From assembly GCF_014863545.1 (NCBI RefSeq), contig NZ_CP062260.1, positions 4,225,001 through 4,289,000 of the forward strand: DNA of 64,000 bases. Direction: 5' to 3'. The notes beneath the pieces are model-generated. The model was not told the origin of the DNA. It saw nothing but the letters and a program-made list of their open reading frames with translations, and did no database searches. A program made the translations under genes and the position numbers. Origin of the DNA: Paenibacillus sp. JNUCC32. GTDB taxonomy: Bacteria; Bacillota; Bacilli; Paenibacillales; Paenibacillaceae. Below are positions 27,054 to 35,331 of the stretch, in pieces (within the stretch, counting starts at the first letter, position 1; the number at the start of each line of letters is the position of its first letter).

Positions 27054-28280
27054 CTATACGACTTGGGGAAAGCGGGTTTCAAAGGTCGTCCGCTGCCGGT
27101 CGCTCCGAACCCGGATTTCGCCGCCCTGGACCTCCACGATGCTCTTCGTGATCGCCAGTCCCAGTCCCGTGCCCCCGGTCTGCTTCGAACGGGAAGCCTC
27201 CACGCGGTAGAAGCGATCGAAGATGAAAGGCAAATCCCGCTCCGGAATCGGATCGCCGTAGTTGGTGAAGCTGATGCTCACCTGACCGCCCACGCTGCGG
27301 ACGGCGATGTCGATCCTGTGTCCCGACTCTCCGTACCGGATCGCATTGGATATCAGATTCTCGTAAGCCCGGACAAGCTGGGCGCCGTCTGCCCGAATAA
27401 CGAGGCCTTCCTCCGCCGCAAGCTTGCATTCCATCCCGGCTTTCTCCAAGGACGGGACGAATTCCTCGATCAGCTGTCTCATGAACTGAGCCATATCGAT
27501 CTCCCTAATATCCAGCGGAAGCCCGTTATTGATCCTCGTGTATTCGAACAGGTCATCGATCAGCTTCTTCAGATTCTGCGCTTTCTCATAAGCGATATTC
27601 ACGTAATACCGCAGCTCTACTTCATCCTGGTACCGGTCTTCCTCGATAACCTCCAGGAACCCCAGTATCGATGTCAGCGGCGTCCGGAGATCATGGGATA
27701 CCCCCGTGATCAGATCGTTCTTCGTTTTCTCCGCATGGCGCTCCTCCAGAATGGATTGGTGAAGCTGCCTGCTCATCTGGTTGATGCTCTCGGCGACCTC
27801 GCCCAGCTGGCTGCCTGAGCGAACAGGAATCTCGGTATCGAAATTCCCCTTGGCAATCTCGCGAAGGCCATGCGTGATTTCCTCCAGGTACGCGTTCAGC
27901 TGCTCGGTCATGCGGTTAATGCTAGCAGCGACGGCGCCTACTTCGTCCCGGGTGTCGAGCTCGATTCTGGAATCGAATCGTCCGGCCGTGATGTCCTGAA
28001 GACCGGTCTCTACCTTCCGCAGATCCAGGGCAAACCACCTCGTGCTCATGTAATAGCTTGCCAAAAAAAGAATGACGCCCGTGACCAACATAACCGGCTT
28101 CGAACCGAGGTTATTGACGATCCAGGCAAGCGGCGGGTTGATGGCCGGAATGGAGAGGACCAGCGTGCTTAACGCATAGAGTATGATAAGCAGGGCGGCC
28201 GCGATGCCGATGCTGGCGAGCAGCATAAGCAGCATCTTCAGGCGGATGCTATGAAGCTTCAATCCTTTCAAGTCAGTCAC
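27054..28280 (-). CDS. Sensor histidine kinase (two HAMP-like segments, HisKA, HATPase)
   Basis: A 408-residue membrane kinase. Two transmembrane helices (about 14-45 and 60-80) flank a very short outside loop. Two HAMP-like segments follow (about 82-135 and 138-178). The HisKA dimerisation domain has phospho-acceptor His196 in TGVSHDLRTPL. The ATP-binding domain shows NLISNAIRYG, the F box FIFDRFYR and the G box TGGTGLGLAI. The tiny sensor loop suggests it detects membrane or envelope stress. It starts 12 bases after its response regulator and ends in a terminator. Confidence 0.93.
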   Translation of the reverse strand: MTDLKGLKLHSIRLKMLLMLLASIGIAAALLIILYALSTLVLSIPAINPPLAWIVNNLGSKPVMLVTGVILFLASYYMSTRWFALDLRKVETGLQDITAGRFDSRIELDTRDEVGAVAASINRMTEQLNAYLEEITHGLREIAKGNFDTEIPVRSGSQLGEVAESINQMSRQLHQSILEERHAEKTKNDLITGVSHDLRTPLTSILGFLEVIEEDRYQDEVELRYYVNIAYEKAQNLKKLIDDLFEYTRINNGLPLDIREIDMAQFMRQLIEEFVPSLEKAGMECKLAAEEGLVIRADGAQLVRAYENLISNAIRYGESGHRIDIAVRSVGGQVSISFTNYGDPIPERDLPFIFDRFYRVEASRSKQTGGTGLGLAITKSIVEVQGGEIRVRSDRQRTTFETRFPQVV

Positions 28281-28292
28281 CTCTGGTTAAGT

Positions 28293-28985
28293 TTACTCTA
28301 TTTTGTAACCGATCCCCCATACCGTCTTAATGTATTCCGGTTGCTGCGGATCCTTCTCGATCTTCTCGCGCAGCTTGCGAATATGGACCATGACCGTATT
28401 CTTCGATTCCATGAACGGCTCGTTCCATACCTCGGTATAAATCTTGTCCATGCTCAGCACGAGTCCGCGGTTGATGGCCAGCGTATGAAGCAGGGAGAAT
28501 TCGCGCGGCGTCAGCTTAATCTCCCTACCGGCCACCGTTACCCGGTGGGACGCGACATTGAGGATCAGCTCATCGATCTGGATTTCGTTCTCGTCCCGTA
28601 CCGATTGATTGTTCAGCTGTTTGTACCGGCGGAGCTGCGATTTGATCCTTGCGACCAGTTCCAGCGGACTGAACGGTTTGGTCACGTAATCATCCGCGCC
28701 GATGCTGAGTCCAGCGATCTTGTCAATCTCCTGGCTCTTGGCGGACAGCATGATAATGGGCGTGTTGTTCTCCTCCCGAATCTTCATGCATGCCTGGATG
28801 CCATCCATCTGCGGCATCATGACATCGAGAATGATCAAATCCACTTTATGGTTTTTTAGAATCTCCAGCGCTTCCAGGCCATGAGATGCGGTGAGCAGCG
28901 TATAGCCCTCATTCCTGACGTAAATCTCCATCAATTTCAAAATTTCGGTTTCATCGTCAACCATCAGTATCGTAACTCCAGACAT
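28293..28985 (-). CDS. OmpR/VanR-type response regulator
   Basis: A 230-residue regulator: receiver domain about 1-120 with acidic pair D10-D11, phosphorylation site D54 (IILDVMMP) and the late K in VTKPFSPLEL. A C-terminal winged helix (about 135-228) ends YIKTVWGIGYKIE. It precedes the cognate kinase by 12 bases. The TTAAG direct repeats before 26811 and 30322 are the kind of 11-base-spaced operator used by OmpR-family dimers, so these two flanking genes are its likely targets. The physiological signal is unknown. Confidence 0.93.
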   Translation of the reverse strand: MSGVTILMVDDETEILKLMEIYVRNEGYTLLTASHGLEALEILKNHKVDLIILDVMMPQMDGIQACMKIREENNTPIIMLSAKSQEIDKIAGLSIGADDYVTKPFSPLELVARIKSQLRRYKQLNNQSVRDENEIQIDELILNVASHRVTVAGREIKLTPREFSLLHTLAINRGLVLSMDKIYTEVWNEPFMESKNTVMVHIRKLREKIEKDPQQPEYIKTVWGIGYKIE

Positions 28986-29137
28986 GGCTCCTCCTTGATC
29001 ATAAAGCGGCAGTCAGCATAACGCCTTTTACGTTCTCTTCTCCATGGATGTTGTCAGGCCGGGCGATGCTGCTGTTTTGGTTTCCTTTCGCCATGGCCAT
29101 GCCTCGTCGGGTATACGTCCTATTCTTGCGAAACAGG

Positions 29138-30322
29138 CTAGGAACCGGAAAGCGGCACAGCCGGCGCATCGGTTGGTTTACCCGATCTCTTCGCCTTCGG
29201 AATATTACCGAAAATCACCCATGAGCCCGGTATATATCGAACCGTCAATTCCACGACGATCCATGAACAGCCTAAGGCTGCCGCAAAACCGCCCGCATAC
29301 CACAGATGGGTTAGGATCGAGTTCCCCGTGGTTAGCGGGAATTGACGGTAGACGAGCAGAAAGAACGGATGAATGAGATAAATCCCGAAGGATACGGCCC
29401 CCAGTCTCTCCAGCGCGGGCGTCCATCCGCGTACCCCGGCCCGGTAGAACAGAATGGCGAACTGGAGCAGGACAAGCGCCCCAAAGTAAGTATGCATATT
29501 CCACAGCAGCTCGTACAGCGTTGAATTATATCCGGTTCCGTGAAGACGGTTGTTGTAATAAATGTACACATGGCCGAGACCGGCAGCTGCCCATGCGATC
29601 CACAGCATCGTCCAAGCCGCTATGCGGTAAGGCTGTGCGTTGGCACGGCTGATCACAAGCCAGGCCTTCAGTTTCGGATAATAGATGCCGATAAAAGCGC
29701 CCAGCATGAAGTAAGCTATATAGGACAGGGCCCAGCTTCCCTTATTCGGCACCTGCCAATAATACTTATTCATCAGTATAAACGTCCACTGGATCACCAG
29801 TCCAATCGGTATCGCCCATTTTGCAAGCTGCGGCATCTTCTTGAACAACCACAGCACCAGCGGAAACAGCACATAAAACTGAATGCTGATAAACACGAAG
29901 TACAGATGCGTATACGCTTTGCCGGTCAACAGCTTTTGAATAAAACTCTCCATCGTCTCGCCAAACGGCCTGCCTTGATAATGCAGATAGTGCAGCAGCC
30001 CGAAGTAAAACACGGAAAAGAGCGTATACGGGATGATGATGTACAGCAATCTTTTTTTGTAGAATCCGCCGATCAGCTTCTTGGTCGTAGGGCGGTCATA
30101 ATAATTGTAGAAGAGTACCAGGCTGCTCAAAAATATAAACGTCGGCGTTCCGTATTTCATGAAGATGTTCATAAAATTGTAGATGAAAAAGTATTTGGAG
30201 TCCGTCATGGCCGATACGGCATACGATGTCGAGTGAACGGACAGCACGCCGATAATGGCGAATGCGCGGACCAATTGCAGCTCGGGAAGACGCTCCCTTG
30301 GCAGAGAATTCATTTTGTTCAT
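29138..30322 (-). CDS. Acyltransferase 3 family membrane protein (OafA/NolL-type)
   Basis: A 394-residue integral membrane O-acyltransferase with about ten helices. The N-terminal signature ELQLVRAFAIIGVLSVHSTSY carries the family His near residue 30. Members transfer acetyl or succinyl groups to surface polysaccharides, peptidoglycan or teichoic acids. AGAGGG precedes the ATG by 7 bases. It is upstream of the response regulator and kinase (152-base gap, same direction), and its promoter carries the three-box operator. The likely role is envelope modification in response to the two-component system. The vancomycin-cluster serine racemase VanT also has such a domain, but no racemase domain is present here. 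Confidence 0.88.
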   Translation of the reverse strand: MNKMNSLPRERLPELQLVRAFAIIGVLSVHSTSYAVSAMTDSKYFFIYNFMNIFMKYGTPTFIFLSSLVLFYNYYDRPTTKKLIGGFYKKRLLYIIIPYTLFSVFYFGLLHYLHYQGRPFGETMESFIQKLLTGKAYTHLYFVFISIQFYVLFPLVLWLFKKMPQLAKWAIPIGLVIQWTFILMNKYYWQVPNKGSWALSYIAYFMLGAFIGIYYPKLKAWLVISRANAQPYRIAAWTMLWIAWAAAGLGHVYIYYNNRLHGTGYNSTLYELLWNMHTYFGALVLLQFAILFYRAGVRGWTPALERLGAVSFGIYLIHPFFLLVYRQFPLTTGNSILTHLWYAGGFAAALGCSWIVVELTVRYIPGSWVIFGNIPKAKRSGKPTDAPAVPLSGS

Positions 30323-30384
30323 GGCAGTACCCTCTCATTTCAAAGTCCGAATTTTTCTCGTTCCTAACCGAAACGAATTCAACC

Positions 30385-30438
30385 AGTATAGTAGACATTT
30401 CTTAACGTCTTACTTCCAAATTCTTAACAATTGCTTAA
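30385..30438 (-). promoter_or_regulatory. Promoter of the acyltransferase with three CTTAA boxes (response-regulator operator)
   Basis: The minus-strand -10 TATACT is at 30385-30390. TTAAG boxes lie at 30401-30405 (over the -35 position), 30423-30427 and 30434-30438. The last two are 11 bases apart and share TTAAGCA...GTTAAGAA with the site at 26883-26898. Confidence 0.55.
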
Positions 30439-30470
30439 GATTCTGGTTCATGCTCCTAATAAAATTCTCC

Positions 30471-30500
30471 TTGATCCCGAAGAATCCTTGGTCTTACAAT
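30471..30500 (+). promoter_or_regulatory. Promoter of the leader peptide-methyltransferase transcript
   Basis: TTGATC (30471-30476), an 18-base spacer and TACAAT (30495-30500) form a plausible sigma-A promoter. The resulting leader before the methyltransferase would be about 287 bases. A hairpin GAGATAAG (30566-30573) / CTTATCTC (30602-30609) lies inside it. Confidence 0.5.
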
Positions 30501-30639
30501 AAGAAAAATATCTATCGACGTACTTTCTCAGAAGACAGACCGCGTATAGCGGAAGTTTTTCTTGCGAGATAAGGATAGTAAGACTCTGAAGCTTATACTC
30601 TCTTATCTCTTAAAATAATCTTTAATTGGGGTGAATTGG

Positions 30640-30705
30640 ATGCTGATAAGGATCCTTGCCGTTCGAAGTAGCTGGGCCCGGTCTGTCATACTGGACCGGG
30701 CCTAG
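30640..30705 (+). CDS. 21-residue leader peptide upstream of the methyltransferase
   Basis: A short open frame, ATG to TAG, with GGGGTG 6 bases upstream. The peptide begins MLIRILAVRSSWARSV. Its second half and stop codon form one arm and the tip of a 13-bp hairpin (30671-30683 with 30694-30706), so translation of the peptide would melt that structure. This is the layout of leader-controlled antibiotic-resistance genes. No T run follows the hairpin, so control by translation or by an alternative fold is more likely than a simple terminator. It is too short for homology evidence; the regulatory role is inference. Confidence 0.5.
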   Translation: MLIRILAVRSSWARSVILDRA

Positions 30706-30706
30706 C
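30671..30706 (+). promoter_or_regulatory. Stable hairpin overlapping the end of the leader peptide
   Basis: GCTGGGCCCGGTC pairs with GACCGGGCCTAGC (13 bp, one G-T) around a 10-base loop. The leader-peptide stop codon TAG lies in the 3' arm. Confidence 0.65.
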
Positions 30707-30793
30707 CAGAATCACAGTAACTGAGCGAACGAATATGAGACGATCTGTTTTCAGCATCCCATTTTATCTCAATTGAAAAGGTGAACCATATAT

Positions 30794-31540
30794 ATGAAAT
30801 CACAGGAATACAAATCATTTTATGATATCGTAGGAGCCTTAAACGGCTGGGATTTCAGCAAGGTCAGATGGATCTCGGAAGGCGTGGAGTGGAATTTTTA
30901 CGATGAGGTTAGCAAGCGGTGCACATCATCGGGCGTTCTGCTGGATATCGGCACGGGAGGCGGAGAGAACTTGTTGTCCATCGCCTCGAAGGCGGCATTG
31001 CTGATTGGAATCGATCTTTCCCATGCGATGATAGAGACTGCCCGGAGTAATAAACGGAAGGCTGCGGCTTCCAACGTACGCTTTGTCCAGATGGATGCAG
31101 GGGTGCTTCAATTCCCGGAGGCGTTTTTCGATTTGATTTCATGCCGGCACTCCCCTTTCCGTGCTTCGGAGGTTGCCAGGGTATTAACCGATGATGGCGT
31201 GTTTCTAACGCAGCAGGTTCGCGAATGCGATAAAACTAATCTGGCCCAAGCCTTCGGCAGAGGACAATCCTCCCGCGAAGACGGCGCTTTAATGGAGGAA
31301 TACAAGAGGGAACTTCAGCTGGCAGGGTTTCGCGATATCCAATGCGCCGAATATGATGCCGTCGAGTACTATGAGCGTGAGGAGGATCTTATCTTCCTGC
31401 TTAAGCACACGCCCATCATTCCCGGATTCGGACAGGAGGAATTGGATTTCCGCATCCTGCAGCAATTCATCGAGGAGCATCGCACAGATCTCGGAATCCG
31501 GACGAATTCCGCACGGTTTATGATCGTGGCGCGGAAATAG
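30794..31540 (+). CDS. Class I SAM-dependent methyltransferase
   Basis: A 248-residue soluble methyltransferase. Motif I is LLDIGTGGGENL (about 49-60), the acidic post-motif is IGIDLSHAM near 75, and motif IV is FFDLISCRHSPF near 113. The C-terminal substrate domain has EEYKRELQLAGFRDIQ. AAAGGTGA lies 9 bases before the ATG. The substrate is not clear from sequence; small molecules and rRNA/tRNA are all possible. The leader peptide upstream suggests a ribosome-sensed signal, as for rRNA-methyltransferase resistance genes, but the protein is not an Erm-type enzyme. Confidence 0.85.
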   Translation: MKSQEYKSFYDIVGALNGWDFSKVRWISEGVEWNFYDEVSKRCTSSGVLLDIGTGGGENLLSIASKAALLIGIDLSHAMIETARSNKRKAAASNVRFVQMDAGVLQFPEAFFDLISCRHSPFRASEVARVLTDDGVFLTQQVRECDKTNLAQAFGRGQSSREDGALMEEYKRELQLAGFRDIQCAEYDAVEYYEREEDLIFLLKHTPIIPGFGQEELDFRILQQFIEEHRTDLGIRTNSARFMIVARK

Positions 31541-31589
31541 CCGGTCCTCCATGGTTATCCATAACCCGTAGCTTACGGCTATTAAACAG

Positions 31590-31628
31590 AAAAAGCGCAC
31601 AAGGGGCAGCCCTTGGCGCTTTTTTTTA
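31590..31628. terminator. Bidirectional terminator between the methyltransferase and SDR genes
   Basis: AAGCGC...AAGGG pairs with CCCTT...GCGCTT. There is an A run before it and T8 after it, so it can end transcription of both converging genes. Confidence 0.88.
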
Positions 31629-31645
31629 GAAATCAGCATCGTATA

Positions 31646-32395
31646 TTATCTCAGCATGATGGAACCGCCGTCCACCATCAGCGTTTGGCCGGTCATGTAA
31701 TCGGAATCGGAGCTAGCCAAGAACACGGCCACGTGTCCGATATCCTGCTCGGGATCGCCCATTTTTTTGAGCGGAATCTTATCGACCATTTCTTGATACG
31801 CTTCCGGAAATGCCTGCTTCCACTGCTCTACGCCCGGCGTCAGCGCGATCGGACTGATCAGATTGACATTGATGCCGTCTGCTCCCCACTCGTTGGCAGC
31901 CACGCGTGACAATCCCCGGATCGCTTCTTTCGCTGCGGCATAGGAGGCCTGGTTCACCATGCCGGACAGTCCCGCACCGGATGCAAAGTTGATCACCTTG
32001 CCCTTGGCTGCTTTCAGATGAGGATAACATTCCTGCATGAAATAAAACGTCGGATAGAATCCGGTATTGAACGACAATGCCATCACTTCATCGGTAGTTT
32101 CCACAATGGGTACCTGCTTGGACACATGCGCGTTATTAACGAGAATATCCAGTCTGCCGTAGGTGCTCACAACGTCATCCACGATTCCTTTAATCGAGGC
32201 TTTATTCGTAATATCGCCGTTAATAAACATCGAATCGCTATATGCCCTCAGCGCTTTCTCCGTTTCGCGACCCTTATCCTCATTCACGTCCACGATGACG
32301 ACCTTGGCGCCTTCCTTGGCCATGGCAAGAGCCATGCCGCTGCCGATTCCGCCGGCACCGCCCGTAATTATAGCTACTTTGTCTTTCAATTTCAT
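31646..32395 (-). CDS. Short-chain dehydrogenase/reductase (SDR)
   Basis: A 249-residue classical SDR. The NAD(P) motif is TGGAGGIGSG (11-20), then NNAH near 87-90. The catalytic set is N110, S139, Y152 and K156 (YAAAK), and the end is TGQTLMVDGGSIMLR. Similar enzymes are annotated as 3-oxoacyl-ACP reductase or glucose dehydrogenase. The proposed ATG is at 32393-32395 with GAAGG upstream; the in-frame GTG at 32404 is too close to that site. The DVN after the second strand (IVDVNED) suggests NAD(H) preference. Monocistronic; substrate unknown. Confidence 0.9.
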   Translation of the reverse strand: MKLKDKVAIITGGAGGIGSGMALAMAKEGAKVVIVDVNEDKGRETEKALRAYSDSMFINGDITNKASIKGIVDDVVSTYGRLDILVNNAHVSKQVPIVETTDEVMALSFNTGFYPTFYFMQECYPHLKAAKGKVINFASGAGLSGMVNQASYAAAKEAIRGLSRVAANEWGADGINVNLISPIALTPGVEQWKQAFPEAYQEMVDKIPLKKMGDPEQDIGHVAVFLASSDSDYMTGQTLMVDGGSIMLR

Positions 32396-32483
32396 GCTGT
32401 ACACGCCTTCTTTCCCGAAAATGATAGCCTCACTATCAAAGATAGATCATTTCGCGAAAAATTTCAAATTTAAAGGATCCGCG

Positions 32484-32521
32484 CAAAAAAAAGCAAGCCC
32501 CTCACCCATGGAGGAGCTTGC
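32484..32521 (-). terminator. Terminator of the K+/H+ antiporter operon
   Basis: GCAAGCCCCTC (32493-32503) pairs with GAGGAGCTTGC (32511-32521), with T8 on the minus strand. It lies 51 bases after the stop at 32573. Confidence 0.9.
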
Positions 32522-32572
32522 TGCTTACGTGTTACGACAGGATCAACTAAAGACCTGTGAAGCTATTCGTTA

Positions 32573-33061
32573 TTAGCCGTTGACCAGCAGTTCTTTCAGC
32601 TGCTTGATCTGCTTGCGCTCGCCCGCAAGCACCAGCGTCGATCCTGCTGTCAGGATGTCGTCCGGACCCGGATTGATTTTCTGCTCTTTCTTGTTCACAA
32701 TCGCTAATACATTAGCGCCAGTACGTTGACGAACCTGAAGCCCTGCAATGGATTGTCCCACGCATTTGTAATGCGGCTCGATTCGCGCCCATTCGATGAT
32801 CAAATCTTCGAGCGTCACTTCGATGGTCTCCAGCGCTTTCGGTTTATACGTCATGCCGCCGATAATGCCTGCGATTTGTCTTGCCTCGTCATCCTCTAAT
32901 GTAATCTGGGAGATGGTCTCCTCAGGATCGTCATCTTCAAAGTGGTACAACTCTCTACGGCCATCGTCATGAATAACAACAACCAGCTTATCCCCTGATC
33001 TCGCCTGAATAAGGAACTTCTTCCCGATACCCGGCAGATCAGATTCGCGAATAATACTCAT
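32573..33061 (-). CDS. khtT: K+/H+ antiporter regulatory subunit (KhtT, RCK_C domain)
   Basis: A 162-residue cytoplasmic protein. The N-terminal half (about 1-70) matches KhtT, and an RCK_C/TrkA_C domain covers about 75-160 (VGQSIAGLQVRQRTGANVLAIV, then PGPDDILTAGSTLVLAG). In Bacillus subtilis KhtT gates the antiporter KhtU and binds c-di-AMP. It follows the transporter gene by 82 bases; the B. subtilis order is khtS-khtT-khtU, so here the order is reversed and no khtS is seen. The role is control of K+ efflux. Confidence 0.9.
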   Translation of the reverse strand: MSIIRESDLPGIGKKFLIQARSGDKLVVVIHDDGRRELYHFEDDDPEETISQITLEDDEARQIAGIIGGMTYKPKALETIEVTLEDLIIEWARIEPHYKCVGQSIAGLQVRQRTGANVLAIVNKKEQKINPGPDDILTAGSTLVLAGERKQIKQLKELLVNG

Positions 33062-33143
33062 GTGTAAATCCTCCGTTCTGGGGTTAATTCAATCTCTAGA
33101 TTATATAGATTAGTTGGAAGAAAGTAAATCATCCCGGGCTTCC

Positions 33144-34364
33144 CTATGCATTCCTTTTTTTCACTTTCTCCACTGGATCGCTCCATTTGAATATTTTATT
33201 CATTCCACGGTACACGCGCTTCGACTCCTTGGCCAATAAGGGCCCAAGAATCGCGAGAATCAGGACATAGAGTGCCGAGAATGGTTTCAGCATCGCGGAC
33301 AGTCCGCCGGCAAGTCCCAGATTCGCAACGATAATCGTGAACTCCCCGCGCGCCATAATAGTCAAGCCGATGTTAAGCGACGATTTATGCGATAGTCCGG
33401 CCTTGCGTCCCGCTATCATGCCTGCGACCAGGTTGCCGATTATGGTCAGTACCACGGCGCCAAGAGCCAGCCATAACGCATTCCCCAGCGTGGTCGGATC
33501 GATGCCGAGACCGAAGCTGAAGAAGAAGATCGCTCCAAAGAAATCACGGAAAGGTATGACCAGCTGCTCGATCCGTTCGCTATGATCCGTCTCCGATAAA
33601 GCCAGTCCGAACAGCAGCGCGCCGATCGCTTCGGCTACGTGCAGCGTCTCCGAAAACCCGGCAATAAAGAACATCGACGAGAACACTACGATAATGAAAA
33701 TCTCGCTGGACGTAATATTCAGCAATTTGTTAAGTATGGGTGGACCTTTTCTCGCAATAACAAAGAACAACAGCATGTAACCTATGGAAATGCAAACCGA
33801 GAGGATCGTTGCCCCTATCGATGTAGCCCCGCCTAACAGCAGTCCCGACATAATCGATAAGAACACGGCAAGGAAAATATCATCGAACAAAATCATGCCG
33901 AGTATGAGTTCCGTCTCCGCATTCCCCGTGCGCCGCAGATCCACAAGCACCTTAGCGACGATGGCGCTGGAGGAAACCGACAGCATCCCTGCAATGATCA
34001 GCGTCTCGTACAGAGGCATGTTGATCACGAAACCGTAAGCCACACCCAGCACGAAGTTCAATACTACATATACGGTTCCGCCTACCACAATGTTTCGTCC
34101 GGACTTGATCAATTTTTGAACCGAAAATTCAAGACCAAGGTAAAAGAGCAGGAATAGAATACCGATCTGTCCCAGAAAATCGATGATCCCCTGGCTCTCA
34201 ATGAACTTAAAGTCAAGAATCCCTATCGTTGGTGCATGCGGACCGACAAGCATCCCGAGCACAATCAAGAACGGTATGATCGAGAACTTGAGCTTTCCAG
34301 CAATTACGGAGGCTATAGCAACCAGAATCAGAGCAGTTCCAACCTCAAACATCATATGGTCCAT
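33144..34364 (-). CDS. khtU: K+/H+ antiporter, CPA2 family (KhtU)
   Basis: A 406-residue membrane protein with about twelve helices. It shows CPA2 features: GMLVGPHAPTIG near 40, FLLFYLGLEFSVQKL near 75, the ion-site region ILGMILFDDIFLAVFLS near 150 and MARGEFTIIVANLG near 335. It lacks the C-terminal RCK domain of long Kef proteins, which is supplied by the separate KhtT. The ATG at 34362-34364 has AGGAGG upstream; 18 further codons lack a site. A consensus promoter is at 34410-34438. Confidence 0.92.
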   Translation of the reverse strand: MDHMMFEVGTALILVAIASVIAGKLKFSIIPFLIVLGMLVGPHAPTIGILDFKFIESQGIIDFLGQIGILFLLFYLGLEFSVQKLIKSGRNIVVGGTVYVVLNFVLGVAYGFVINMPLYETLIIAGMLSVSSSAIVAKVLVDLRRTGNAETELILGMILFDDIFLAVFLSIMSGLLLGGATSIGATILSVCISIGYMLLFFVIARKGPPILNKLLNITSSEIFIIVVFSSMFFIAGFSETLHVAEAIGALLFGLALSETDHSERIEQLVIPFRDFFGAIFFFSFGLGIDPTTLGNALWLALGAVVLTIIGNLVAGMIAGRKAGLSHKSSLNIGLTIMARGEFTIIVANLGLAGGLSAMLKPFSALYVLILAILGPLLAKESKRVYRGMNKIFKWSDPVEKVKKRNA

Positions 34365-34409
34365 AGAAGACCTCCTCCTCCTCAAATTTGACTTCTGGCA
34401 ATCATTACT

Positions 34410-34438
34410 ATTATACATAAAAATGCATACATTTACAA
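34410..34438 (-). promoter_or_regulatory. Promoter of khtUT
   Basis: TTGTAA (34433-34438), a 17-base spacer and a consensus TATAAT (34410-34415) on the minus strand, about 45 bases before the khtU start. Confidence 0.75.
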
Positions 34439-34680
34439 AGGAACTGCAATATATTTGCTTGATTGCCTTTTATGCAGGAAATGGCGTCATTTAAAAACAG
34501 GCTTATTTTTATTAGCGATTTCATTGTTTCCAAAAAATATAAAATCTATCCACAAACGCAATCAAGGTTCATCAAATGAATAAATATACACTTTGATGCA
34601 TACAATACCAGGTAAAAAAATCCATTATTTTAAGCGGCATATTCACCTTCTTCCTGTTTTTCGTTTTTCTTATGCGCACG

Positions 34681-34710
34681 AAAAAAAGCCCCGCGGCTGC
34701 AACCGCGGGG
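34681..34710 (-). terminator. Terminator of the des operon
   Basis: CCCCGCGG (34689-34696) pairs with CCGCGGGG (34703-34710), with T7 following on the minus strand. It is 19 bases after the desR stop. Confidence 0.93.
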
Positions 34711-34728
34711 TTTTGCTTCTTCTTTGCA

Positions 34729-35331
34729 CTATTTAAACCAGCCTTTTTCCTTGAAACGCGTGATCGCTTCGATCCGGTTGCTGACGCCAAGCTTATCGAG
34801 AATAACGGAAATGTAATTACGCACGGTTCCCGTGGTAATGAACAGCTGATTGGCAATTTCCTTCGTATTCTTGCCGTCCGCGATGAGGCCCAGCACTTCC
34901 TTTTCCCGCTCCGTCAGCGGATTCTCTTCACCGGAATACGCTTCATCCACCAGCTCGGAGGCGTAGATTCGCCTGCCTGCCATAATGCTGCGAATGGACG
35001 CGGCCAGCTCCTCGCTCGGGCTGTCCTTAAGCAGGTAAGCGTTGGCGCCCGCTTTCACGGCACGTTCGAAATACCCGGGCCGGGCAAAGGTCGTCAAGAT
35101 CATCACCTTGCAGCCATAACCCTTGATCTCCTCGGCGGCTTCAAGCCCGTTCATGATCGGCATCTCAATATCCATGATGCAGATATCCGGCATATGAAGT
35201 TTGACAAGCTGTACGGCATCCTTGCCGTTGCCCGCCGTCCCGACCACCTGCATATCCTCTTCCAGATCCAGCAGTGAGGCCAAGGCTCCAAGCAGCAGCC
35301 GCTGATCTTCGGCAATGACGATTCGGATCAT
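34729..35331 (-). CDS. desR: Response regulator DesR (NarL/LuxR type)
   Basis: A 200-residue regulator. The receiver domain has phosphorylation site D54 (CIMDIEMP). The C-terminal LuxR helix-turn-helix is LTEREKEVLGLIADGKNTKEIA...TVRNYISVILDKLGV. It overlaps desK by 4 bases (translational coupling) and follows the desaturase gene. In B. subtilis DesR-P activates des when membrane fluidity drops; the same circuit is expected here through the repeats at 37706-37748. Confidence 0.93.
   Translation of the reverse strand: MIRIVIAEDQRLLLGALASLLDLEEDMQVVGTAGNGKDAVQLVKLHMPDICIMDIEMPIMNGLEAAEEIKGYGCKVMILTTFARPGYFERAVKAGANAYLLKDSPSEELAASIRSIMAGRRIYASELVDEAYSGEENPLTEREKEVLGLIADGKNTKEIANQLFITTGTVRNYISVILDKLGVSNRIEAITRFKEKGWFK

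Larger units (their letters stand above)
34365..34728. other. Intergenic region between khtU and desR
   Basis: AT-rich with no gene seen. It holds the khtU promoter (34410-34438) and the desR terminator (34681-34710). A near-palindrome AAATGTATGCATTT lies within the khtU promoter spacer. Confidence 0.6.

Noticed and set aside
29138..30322. VanT-like vancomycin-resistance gene next to a VanR-type regulator
   Set aside because: The acyltransferase domain lacks the racemase half, and no D-Ala-D-Ser/Lac ligase or VanXY-type peptidase is in the window.
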